Shown: in pieces, positions 43,739 through 50,532 of the stretch
Layout: the number at the start of each line of letters is the position of its first letter
How positions within the stretch are numbered: the first letter of the stretch is position 1
DNA from: Thermoleophilia bacterium
GTDB taxonomy: Bacteria; Actinomycetota; Thermoleophilia; Gaiellales; Gaiellaceae
DNA: 64,000 nt
NCBI GenBank assembly: GCA_020845695.1
Contig: JADLFG010000042.1
Span: forward strand, 1-64,000
Reading direction: 5' to 3'
Made by a program: the position numbers and the translations under genes
Notes under the pieces: generated by a model
What the model was told of the DNA's origin: nothing
The model's input: only the letters and a program-made list of their open reading frames with translations
The model's database searches: none

Positions 43739-43756
43739 CAACTCGGATCCGAGTTG
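43739..43756. promoter_or_regulatory. Perfect 18-bp palindrome, probable operator
   Basis: CAACTCGGATCCGAGTTG is fully palindromic and ends 4 nt before a TATGCT -10 box, so it covers the spacer and -35 region. A dimeric regulator bound there would block or replace -35 contacts. A related ccggatccgg lies at 43691-43700 and a further ggatcc at 43768-43773. Confidence 0.6.
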
Positions 43757-43760
43757 GTGC

Positions 43761-43766
43761 TATGCT
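43761..43766 (+). promoter_or_regulatory. -10 box (TATGCT) for the 83-residue ORF
   Basis: TATGCT gives a start near 43773 and a 37-nt leader that includes GGGGAGG before the ATG at 43810. The in-frame ATG at 43762 lies inside the -10 box and is therefore unlikely to be used. Confidence 0.5.
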
Positions 43767-43809
43767 GGATCCGGCTCGACGCCGCGTGAATCCGAGAGGG
43801 GAGGACGGC

Positions 43810-44061
43810 ATGCCCGGGAAGATGCTGCTCAGCGTGACGCGTTCCGCCTACGCCGCCGATCTACTCGACCGCGTGCGCGCGCACGGGTTCGCCGCCGAGC
43901 TCGTCGGCACGGAGGGGGGCGCGACGGTCGAGGTCGAGGCGAACGGCAGCGCCCGCGACCTCTGGCTGACCGTGGAGGACTGGATCGCCGAGCGGAGCCT
44001 GCCGCTCGTCCCGGTCAGTGACGGCGCCCGCGGCGTCGTGCTCCGCCCGCCGTGCGCGTAG
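43810..44061 (+). CDS. Small hypothetical protein (83 aa)
   Basis: Starts MPGKMLLSVTRSAYAADLLD and continues with alternating strands and helices (FAAELVGTEGGATVEVEANG, ARDLWLTVEDWIAERSLPLV). A compact ferredoxin-like alpha/beta fold is likely. I do not recognise the family. GGGGAGG lies 5-6 nt before the ATG. It is alone on its transcript with a palindromic operator in front and converges on the MttB-family gene 4 nt away. Its position between the synthase operon and mttB suggests, but does not show, a regulatory or accessory part in that pathway. Confidence 0.65.
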   Translation: MPGKMLLSVTRSAYAADLLDRVRAHGFAAELVGTEGGATVEVEANGSARDLWLTVEDWIAERSLPLVPVSDGARGVVLRPPCA

Positions 44062-44065
44062 GCCT

Positions 44066-45490
44066 CTAGCCCGGCGCGGCGCGCGCCAGCCGCGCGATCG
44101 TCGCCTTCAGCTCCCCGTCGAGCGCCGGGTCGATCCCCGGATCCTCGTAGCGCTCGAGCAGCTCCCGCCACCGTGCCGTCGCCGCCCGGTCGGCGGTCTC
44201 GCCCCCCCGCGCGAGCCACGGCTCGTAGGCCTCGGCCGGGAAGAGCGGGCTGCGAAAGAGCCACTCCCGGTGGTGAGCCAGCGTGTGCTCGGAGGCGAGG
44301 AACGTCGCCCCCGGTCCCACCGCCCGGAGCGTCTCCCAGGCGAGCTCCTCGGCGCCGACGCCGATGCCCTCGCGGACCCGCTCGAGCATGCGCACGAGCT
44401 CGGCGTCGAGGACGAGCTTCTCGAATGAGGCGGTCAACCCGTTCTCGAGCCAGCCGGCCGCGTGGAGCACGAAGTCGCTGCCCGAGAGCGCTGCGGCCCA
44501 GAGCATCATCGTGGTCTCGGCGGCCGCCCGGGCGTCGAGCACGTTGGCGGAGCAGAGTCCGCCGCCGCCGCGGTAGGGGAGCCCGTAGCGTCGCGCGAGC
44601 TGCCCGCCCGCGAGCGTCGCCAGCACCGCCTCGGGCGAGCCGGGTGCGGGCCCGCCGCTGCGCATGTCGACGCCGGTGAAGAACGAGCCGAACAGGCACG
44701 GTGTCCCGGCTCTGATCGTCTGCGCGAGCGCGATGCCGGAGAGCGCCTCCGCGACCTGGAGCGAGAGGGCGGCGGCGAGCGAGACGGGTGCCGTCAAGCC
44801 CGCGAGCAGGAACGGCGTCACGATCACCGGCTGGCCGGCCTCCGCCCAGGCGAGCAGGGCGCCGGCCATCGCCTCGTCCCAGACGAGCGGGCTGTTCGGG
44901 TTGACGACACCCATGAGCGCGGGCGTCCGCTCGATCGCCGCGCGGCCGCCGCAGGCGACCGCCGCGAGCTCGATCCCGTCGCGGGCCCGGCGCTCCGAGG
45001 TCCCGTAGCTCACGTACGGGCGGTCGGAGAACCGAAGCACGGAGTAGTCCATCTCGAGGTGGCGGATCGCGACCGGCCGGTCGCTCGCCTCGACGGTGCC
45101 GCTCTGGAGGCAGGGGAGCCCGGCCGCGTGCGCCAGCCTGACGAGCTCCGCGTGCGCCCCGAGCGTTCCCTCCCGGCGGCCGCGCTCGAGGTCCGAGCAG
45201 AAGGGCGCGCCGCCGGTGGGGGCGCAGACGAGCGAGCCGCCACCGAGCTCCAGCGCGCGCTCGGGGTTTCGGCCACGCAGCGCGATCCGGGCCGGAGCCT
45301 TCCCGATCTGCTCGAGCACGAAGCCGCGGTCCCAGTGCACGAGCTCGCCGGGCCCGCTCTGGCCGTGCGCGGCGAGGACGTCCCTCGCGCGCGCGTGCGC
45401 GACCCGGGTGCCGACCTCCTCGAGCAGGCGCAGCGCCTGGCCCTCGATCGCGTCGAGCTGCTCTTCGGTGAGGATCTCGACGGGAAGCAC
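44066..45490 (-). CDS. MttB-family methyltransferase, non-pyrrolysine type
   Basis: 474 residues. The N-terminus VEILTEEQLDAIEGQALRLL followed by EEVGTRVAH is typical of the trimethylamine methyltransferase family, and later segments fit its TIM barrel (VNPNSPLVWDEAMAGALLAW, LAQTIRAGTPCLFGSF, and LFPAEAYEPWLARGGE at the end). The frame has no internal UAG, so it belongs to the non-Pyl group. Characterised members demethylate glycine betaine, proline betaine, carnitine or related quaternary amines using a corrinoid protein. No corrinoid protein is in the window. Start: GTG 45490 follows TAGCGT with a 10-nt gap; GTG 45520 is an alternative but would place the -10 box inside the gene. Confidence 0.82.
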   Translation of the reverse strand: MLPVEILTEEQLDAIEGQALRLLEEVGTRVAHARARDVLAAHGQSGPGELVHWDRGFVLEQIGKAPARIALRGRNPERALELGGGSLVCAPTGGAPFCSDLERGRREGTLGAHAELVRLAHAAGLPCLQSGTVEASDRPVAIRHLEMDYSVLRFSDRPYVSYGTSERRARDGIELAAVACGGRAAIERTPALMGVVNPNSPLVWDEAMAGALLAWAEAGQPVIVTPFLLAGLTAPVSLAAALSLQVAEALSGIALAQTIRAGTPCLFGSFFTGVDMRSGGPAPGSPEAVLATLAGGQLARRYGLPYRGGGGLCSANVLDARAAAETTMMLWAAALSGSDFVLHAAGWLENGLTASFEKLVLDAELVRMLERVREGIGVGAEELAWETLRAVGPGATFLASEHTLAHHREWLFRSPLFPAEAYEPWLARGGETADRAATARWRELLERYEDPGIDPALDGELKATIARLARAAPG

Positions 45491-45500
45491 GAACGGGCGA

Positions 45501-45506
45501 ACGCTA
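45501..45506 (-). promoter_or_regulatory. Candidate -10 box (TAGCGT) for the MttB-family gene
   Basis: TAGCGT on the minus strand ends 10 nt before the GTG at 45490, a nearly leaderless arrangement. Confidence 0.35.
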
Positions 45507-45609
45507 CACCGCCCGGGCACGTACTCCCCCGTCGGGGTGATGATGCCCTCGCTCGTGCGGGGATCCCGCCCCTCAAGGCGGCCCCGACCGCCGCCGAAGC
45601 TGACGTCAG

Positions 45610-47691
45610 GTGTCCACCCGTCGGATCGCGAGCTCCTGCCCCGGACGTCGCCGCGTCCTCGCCGGCGAGGCCGGGATCACGCTCGTCGAGATGCTGATCG
45701 CGAGCGCCCTCCTGCTCGTGATCGCGACCGCGCTCGGAACGGTGCTCACGTCCTCGATCGCCTCCCACCGTCTCTCGCGCGAGAAGACGATCGCCGACGA
45801 GGTCGCGCTCCAGGAGATCGAGTCGATCCGGCGCCTGCCGTACGACTCGGTCGGCGTCGTCAGCGGCAACCCGCCCGGCACCGTGACCCCGGTGAAGACG
45901 GTCTCCGTCAGGGGCCTCGACGCGAGCGTCTCGATCCAGATCACCTACGTCAACGACCCCACCCCGACGAGCTACGCGACCGCGGCCAACTACAAGCGCG
46001 TGGTGGTGACCGTCACCCGCACTCGCGACGGGAAGCAGCTCGCCCGCCAAGCCACCTACGTCGCGCCGCCCGCGCGCGCTCCCTACGGCGGCATCAACTA
46101 CGCGATCGTCAACGCCCAGGTGGTCGACGCCGGCAGCAGCACCCCGGTCGCCGGGGTGACGGTGCTGCTCGGCACCGGCCCGAGCGCGCCGCGCAGCGAC
46201 GTGACCGGCGAGACCGGGATCGTCACGTTCGCGGCGTTGACCGCGAATCCCGAGAGCGGTCCCGACGCCTACTACGACCTCACGCTCAACCCTCCGACCG
46301 GGTACGTCGTGCTCGCGGAAGACGTACCGCCCGGGGGCGCGGCCCACACCCAGCTCGCGCCCGGCCAGACGTTCGACACCGCGCTTCGCATCTACCGGCC
46401 GGCGACGATCGAGGTCGACCTGCGCGGGTCCGACGGGTCGACGTACGCGGGCGCCGCCAGCGTGACCATCTCGTCCGCGCGCGGCAGCGAGACGTTCGAG
46501 TACGGTGGCGGGCCGCTGACCGTGACCGAGGTCGCGGGCGAGCCGGTCGTGCCCGGGCTCGACTACACCGTCTCCGCTGTCGGCGAGGGCGGCGTCGAGG
46601 CGGAGGCGCTGACGAAGTACGTTCCCGACGACTACCCGACCGATCTCAGCTCCTCGTTCACGCTCACGTTTCCCCCCGTTGGTGCGGTTGTCGTCTCGGT
46701 TGGCTGGGCCGGCTCGCCGGTGCCGGGCGCGACGGTCACCGTCGAGGGCGGATCCGTCTCCCTCACCGGGACAACCGACGGCGCCGGCATGGTCACCTTC
46801 CCGAACGTGCCCGCGGGCACGGGGTACCTCGTGACGGCGTCGGCCGGCGGCGCGAGCGCCAGCGCGACCGCGGACGTGGTCGAAGGCGAGACGACGACCA
46901 TCTCGCTCTCGCTCCCGGTCGGCGGGGTCGCCGTCTCCGTCGCCTGGGCCGGCACTCCGGTCTCCGGGGCGTCGGTCACGCTCAGCGGCGGGCCGCAGGG
47001 GATCTCGGTCTCCGGCACGACGGACGGGAACGGGATGGTCACGTTCGTGAACGTGCCCGCGGGCTCGGGCTACACCGCGGCGGCGAGCAAGAGCGGGCAG
47101 AGCACGAGCGCGGGTGTCTCGGTCGCCGACGGTCAGACGACGCCCGTGGCGCTGAACCTGCCGACCGGAACCGTGGTCGCGACGGTCACCTGGGCGGGCC
47201 TGCCGGTGACGGGAGCGAACGTGACGCTCTCCGGCGGCCCGATGGGGATCTCCGTCTCGGGCACGAGCAACTCGAGCGGCAGCGTCACCTTCTCGAACGT
47301 GCCGGCCGGCTCGGGGTACAGCGTCGCTGCGAGCAAGAGCGGGCAGAGCGCGAGCGCCTCGGCGACCGTCACGGGCGGCGGCACCGCGAGCGTCTCGCTC
47401 GGCCTCCCGACCGGCTCGCTCCAGGTCCGCGTCAAGCGCGGCTCGAGCGACGTCTCCGGTGCCACGGTCAAGCTGAGCGGCGGCCCGATGGGGATTCTCG
47501 CCACCGGGACGTCCGGGTCGGGCGGCCTGATCACCTTCACGAACGTCCCGGTCGGCACCCCCTACACCGTCAAGGCCTGGAAGTGCAGCGTCTCCAACCC
47601 GAAGAGCGTGACCAACTCGTCGGTCACGGTGAATGCCGGCTCGAACTCGATCACGGTCACGTTCTCGACCAACACCTGCCCGCTGCCATGA
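45610..47691 (+). CDS. Type IV pilin-like protein with tandem beta-sandwich repeats
   Basis: 693 residues. A basic leader ends in the prepilin-peptidase site G/ITLVEML (about residue 23), with Glu at +5, followed by a hydrophobic helix (IASALLLVIATALGTVLTSS). The mature part contains an N-terminal pilin-like head. At least four carboxypeptidase-regulatory/PEGA-like beta repeats of about 80 residues follow, sharing VTVSWAG-P-V-x-GA-x-VT and GMVTFPNVPAGTGY-type segments. A C-terminal module has two Cys (WKCSVSN, NTCPLP). A minor pilin carrying a large adhesin-like stalk is likely. Overlaps the next gene by 4 nt (ATGA). Confidence 0.8.
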   Translation: MSTRRIASSCPGRRRVLAGEAGITLVEMLIASALLLVIATALGTVLTSSIASHRLSREKTIADEVALQEIESIRRLPYDSVGVVSGNPPGTVTPVKTVSVRGLDASVSIQITYVNDPTPTSYATAANYKRVVVTVTRTRDGKQLARQATYVAPPARAPYGGINYAIVNAQVVDAGSSTPVAGVTVLLGTGPSAPRSDVTGETGIVTFAALTANPESGPDAYYDLTLNPPTGYVVLAEDVPPGGAAHTQLAPGQTFDTALRIYRPATIEVDLRGSDGSTYAGAASVTISSARGSETFEYGGGPLTVTEVAGEPVVPGLDYTVSAVGEGGVEAEALTKYVPDDYPTDLSSSFTLTFPPVGAVVVSVGWAGSPVPGATVTVEGGSVSLTGTTDGAGMVTFPNVPAGTGYLVTASAGGASASATADVVEGETTTISLSLPVGGVAVSVAWAGTPVSGASVTLSGGPQGISVSGTTDGNGMVTFVNVPAGSGYTAAASKSGQSTSAGVSVADGQTTPVALNLPTGTVVATVTWAGLPVTGANVTLSGGPMGISVSGTSNSSGSVTFSNVPAGSGYSVAASKSGQSASASATVTGGGTASVSLGLPTGSLQVRVKRGSSDVSGATVKLSGGPMGILATGTSGSGGLITFTNVPVGTPYTVKAWKCSVSNPKSVTNSSVTVNAGSNSITVTFSTNTCPLP
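46679..47690. repeat. Four tandem about 240-bp repeats encoding beta-sandwich units
   Basis: Units begin near 46679, 46921, 47161 and 47411. Each encodes a strand pattern V-x-V-x-WAG (or KRG in the last), a GGP-x-GI segment in units 2-4, and TFxNVPAGxxY. DNA identity between units 2 and 3 is visibly high, implying recent duplication. Confidence 0.65.
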
Positions 47692-48284
47692 GCGGCCGCC
47701 TGAGAGCCGCGAGCCGGCGGGGCGGCTTCACGCTGATCGAGCTGCTCGTCTCGATGGTGTTCATCGGGATGCTGGTCGCGGCGGCATCGATGCTGTTCAC
47801 CTCCGCGCTGCGCCACAACGACGAGGTGATGGAGGAGAGCACGATCCAGACCGAGGTGCGGGCGGCGATCGACACGCTCGCGGGCGAGCTGCGCCAGGCG
47901 TACACGGGTGACGACCTCGTCGCGCCGATCGAGAGCATCGGCAGCACGGGCCTGACGTTCCTCTCGCCCGATCGCGCCAGCCCGTTCCATCTGCGCAGGA
48001 TCTCCTACCGGGTCACGGACGGGACGCTCGAGCGGGCGGTCGCCGTCAGCTCGGACACGGACGGCCCGCCGTGGAGCGTGCCGGCGCTCGGGGAATGGGC
48101 GCCGGTCGTCCGCTCGGTCTCGAACACGACGCTGTTTGCCTACCTCGACGAGAGCGGCGCCGCGACCACCGATCCTGCCGCCGTCCACACGGTCGCGATC
48201 ACGGTGTCGGTGCGGCCGACCACCTCGGGTGGCCGGGAGTTCACCTACCAGACCAGCGTCACCCTGAGGACGCCGATGCCATGA
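47688..48284 (+). CDS. Prepilin-like protein (PilW/GspJ type)
   Basis: 198 residues. The leader RRGGF/TLIELLVSMV is a textbook type IV prepilin signal: cleavage after Gly, N-methylated Phe, Glu at +5. A helix (GMLVAAASMLFTSAL) follows. The remainder (RAAIDTLAGELRQAYTGDDL, ISYRVTDGTLERAVAV) resembles minor pseudopilins such as PilW/GspJ that cap the fibre. The ATG overlaps the upstream stop and its own stop overlaps the downstream ATG, so the three products are made together. Confidence 0.85.
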   Translation: MSGRLRAASRRGGFTLIELLVSMVFIGMLVAAASMLFTSALRHNDEVMEESTIQTEVRAAIDTLAGELRQAYTGDDLVAPIESIGSTGLTFLSPDRASPFHLRRISYRVTDGTLERAVAVSSDTDGPPWSVPALGEWAPVVRSVSNTTLFAYLDESGAATTDPAAVHTVAITVSVRPTTSGGREFTYQTSVTLRTPMP

Positions 48285-49639
48285 GGAGCCTGCGCTCGCT
48301 TGCGCGGCAGGAGCACGGCGTCGCGCTCGTGCTCGTGACCAGCCTCTACGCGCTCCTCGTCCTCCTCGCGGTGACGCTGCTCGCGACCGTGATGGGCGAG
48401 GCGACACGCAGCGAGCGCGACGTGAAGCGCGGCACGGCGTTCCAGGCGGCGGAGGCCGGCGTCGACGACTACCTCGCGAAGCTGGTCGACGATCCGTCCT
48501 ACTACTCCCACTACGTCCACCCGGGCGAGGCGACGAGGGAGGAGCCGGGCGGCTCGCAGGTCCCGGCCGGATCGGTCTGGGGCTACGACCTCGAATGGAC
48601 GTACCCGGGCGGGCACGACACGTGGCGCCAGCTCGCCAACGGCTACGAGTACAGCCTCCAGATCGCACCGCCGGGCCCCGGCTCGAGGGTGATCAAGATC
48701 GTGGCGGCCGGGCGCAAGAGCGGGACGACGTCGGAGCTGCGGGTCGTGGAGACGCTGGTGCGACCCTCCTCGCTGGCCGACTTCTACCGGGTCGTCAACG
48801 GCAACGTCTCGTGGGGCTCGGGTGCGACCACGAACGGGAAGATCTACGCGAACGGCAACATCGACCACGACGGGACCGCCACCGCGAACATCTACGCGGA
48901 GGGCTCGGTGACGGGCTCGTACACGCTCCAGAACGGAGCCGAGGTCTACGACTCCTCGAACATCCGCACGGTGATCAAGAACCCGATCAACTTCAACGAC
49001 TTCCTGACCTCGTTCGTCGACATCCAGCGGGCCTCCCAGCTCGGGGGGATCTACCTGAACGATCCGTCGAAGGCCGGCTGGAAGCTCGTCTTCCAGTCGA
49101 GCGGGTCGGTCACGATCCAGTCCTGCCAGCAGTCCGGCGGCGCGGACGTGGCCGACGTCGCGCCGGCGTGCAGCGGCTCGACGACGCTGCCCGTGCCCTC
49201 GAACGGCGCCATCTACGCGGCCCAGACCGCGATCGTCTCGGGGCAGGTGGACGGGCGCGTGACCGTCGCGTCGAACGACGAGATCGTGGTCGCGGGCGAC
49301 ATCACGCTCGCGTCGGCCAACGACGACGTGCTCGGCCTCGCGGCCCAGAACGACGTCGTGATCGCCCGCTACGTCCCCTACAACCTCACGTGGTACGCCT
49401 CCGTGCTCGCCCAGACCGGGACCTGGAAGACGTTCACGAGCAGCGAGTCGCACGGGACGATGACGTTCCGGGGCTCCGCCGCGACGAACCTGGGCGGCAG
49501 CATGACGATGTTCGAGTACCGCGACTACGGCTACCGTGACGAGCTGCAGTTCCTGCCGCCGCCGTGGTTCCCGACGATCGAGGAGGCCTACACCGTCGTC
49601 CTGTTCCGCGAGCTGCCGGCCGGGGAAGCGACCGGCTAG
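48281..49639 (+). CDS. PilX-like pilus assembly protein
   Basis: 452 residues. Begins RSLARQEHGVALVLVTSLYA followed by a long hydrophobic helix (LLVLLAVTLLATVMG) and the PilX-type segment FQAAEAGVDDYLAKL. There is no canonical G/FTLIE site; PilX-like proteins often have HGVAL-type starts. The mature part is beta-helix-like (NGKIYANGNIDHDGTATANI, AAQTAIVSGQVDGRVTVASN), suggesting a right-handed beta-helix surface domain. Third gene of the coupled cassette. No pilus ATPase, PilC or prepilin peptidase occurs in the window. Confidence 0.75.
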   Translation: MRSLRSLARQEHGVALVLVTSLYALLVLLAVTLLATVMGEATRSERDVKRGTAFQAAEAGVDDYLAKLVDDPSYYSHYVHPGEATREEPGGSQVPAGSVWGYDLEWTYPGGHDTWRQLANGYEYSLQIAPPGPGSRVIKIVAAGRKSGTTSELRVVETLVRPSSLADFYRVVNGNVSWGSGATTNGKIYANGNIDHDGTATANIYAEGSVTGSYTLQNGAEVYDSSNIRTVIKNPINFNDFLTSFVDIQRASQLGGIYLNDPSKAGWKLVFQSSGSVTIQSCQQSGGADVADVAPACSGSTTLPVPSNGAIYAAQTAIVSGQVDGRVTVASNDEIVVAGDITLASANDDVLGLAAQNDVVIARYVPYNLTWYASVLAQTGTWKTFTSSESHGTMTFRGSAATNLGGSMTMFEYRDYGYRDELQFLPPPWFPTIEEAYTVVLFRELPAGEATG

Positions 49640-49672
49640 CCGAGGCTCGCTCCCGCCGCGCGGGCGCCAGGG

Positions 49673-50416
49673 TCAGGCGAGGACGAGGAACTGGAAGGCG
49701 AGCATCGCCGCAGTCGCCACGCCGGTCGCCGTCCAGACCGCCGCCGGGGAGGCGGTCCGCCGCGCGTCCGGCAGGAGCTCGCGGAAGACCATCCACGCCA
49801 TCGCGCCGGCGGCGAAGCCGAGCCCGGCCGGCAGCACCGGCGCGAACGCCTCGACGAACAGGAATGCCGGCACCGCCATCAGGGGCTGGGGCAGGCTCGA
49901 GAAGACGCTCCACGCCGCGGCCGTCCGCACCCGTGTCCCGCGCGGGACGAGGACGAGGCTGATCGCGAGCCCCTCCGGAATGTTGTGCACCGCGATCGCG
50001 GCGGTGATGAAGGCGCCGAGCGCCTCACCGCCGCCGTAGGAAACGCCCACCCCGACGCCTTCGGTGAAGGAGTGGAGGGTCATCACCCCGACGATCATGA
50101 GTGCCTTGCGCGCGTCGGCTCCGCGCAGCGAGCCGAGCTGCGCGGCTCCGCCCCGGCCGGTCAGGATGCGGTGGGTGACGTAGATGAAGACGACCCCGAG
50201 CGCCGCGCCGAGGCCCACCCGTCCGGGCCCGATCCGGCTTCCCTCCCAGACGAGCATCACGCTCGCCCCCAGCATCAGCCCGGCCGCGAGTGCGTTCGAG
50301 AGCCCGAGCCAGAGCGGGCTCATCGAGCGCACGAACGCGAACGGGAGCGCGCCGAGCCCGGTTGCGACCGCGGTCAGGGCGGCGGCGGCGAGGACCGCCC
50401 AGACGCTCGTCGTCAC
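49673..50416 (-). CDS. ZIP-family metal transporter
   Basis: 247 residues with about eight hydrophobic segments. TM4 carries LHSFTEGVGVG and TM5 carries AVHNIPEGLAI, the His/Glu metal sites of ZIP proteins (HNxPEG). Import of zinc or another divalent ion into the cytoplasm is expected. The GTG start overlaps the TGA of a 12-codon upstream ORF (see 50413-50451), so its translation is probably coupled to that leader. The CDF exporter 20 kb away would oppose it. Confidence 0.88.
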   Translation of the reverse strand: MTTSVWAVLAAAALTAVATGLGALPFAFVRSMSPLWLGLSNALAAGLMLGASVMLVWEGSRIGPGRVGLGAALGVVFIYVTHRILTGRGGAAQLGSLRGADARKALMIVGVMTLHSFTEGVGVGVSYGGGEALGAFITAAIAVHNIPEGLAISLVLVPRGTRVRTAAAWSVFSSLPQPLMAVPAFLFVEAFAPVLPAGLGFAAGAMAWMVFRELLPDARRTASPAAVWTATGVATAAMLAFQFLVLA

Positions 50417-50451
50417 GGGTGCCGGCCCGCGGGCTCGCGGCGCGGTCTCAT
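50413..50451 (-). CDS. 12-codon leader ORF upstream of the ZIP transporter
   Basis: ATG at 50451 starts MRPRREPAGRHP and ends in TGA at 50415-50413, overlapping the transporter GTG (GTGA). TACAGT at 50464-50459 ends 7 nt before this ATG, so the message would be leaderless for the short ORF and the transporter would be reached by termination-reinitiation. The peptide is basic and Pro/Arg-rich, which could slow ribosomes. A regulatory leader peptide is inference. Confidence 0.45.
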   Translation of the reverse strand: MRPRREPAGRHP

Positions 50452-50458
50452 CGCGGGT

Positions 50459-50464
50459 ACTGTA
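50459..50464 (-). promoter_or_regulatory. -10 box (TACAGT) for the leader ORF and ZIP gene
   Basis: TACAGT on the minus strand; a start site about 7 nt later coincides with the ATG at 50451. Confidence 0.45.
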
Positions 50465-50520
50465 GAAGAGCGCCTCGCGGGCGCAGGCGGTTGACCAGCG
50501 GCCGGCCCGGCCCGGGCAGC

Positions 50521-50526
50521 TAGCCT
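50521..50526 (+). promoter_or_regulatory. -10 box (TAGCCT) for leaderless typA
   Basis: TAGCCT ends 6 nt before the ATG at 50533. TTGACC at 50491-50496 is too far (24 nt) to be a normal -35. Confidence 0.5.
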
Positions 50527-50532
50527 CCGGCG

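Noticed and set aside
45600..45609. CTGACGTCAG palindrome just before the pilin gene as an operator
   Set aside because: Ten bases is short, it overlaps the start region, and no promoter box is next to it.
45096..48284. A plus-strand open frame of over 1000 codons
   Set aside because: Only the last 198 codons (from 47688) resemble a real protein, the prepilin. The upstream part is antisense to the MttB-family gene and out of frame with the pilin gene.
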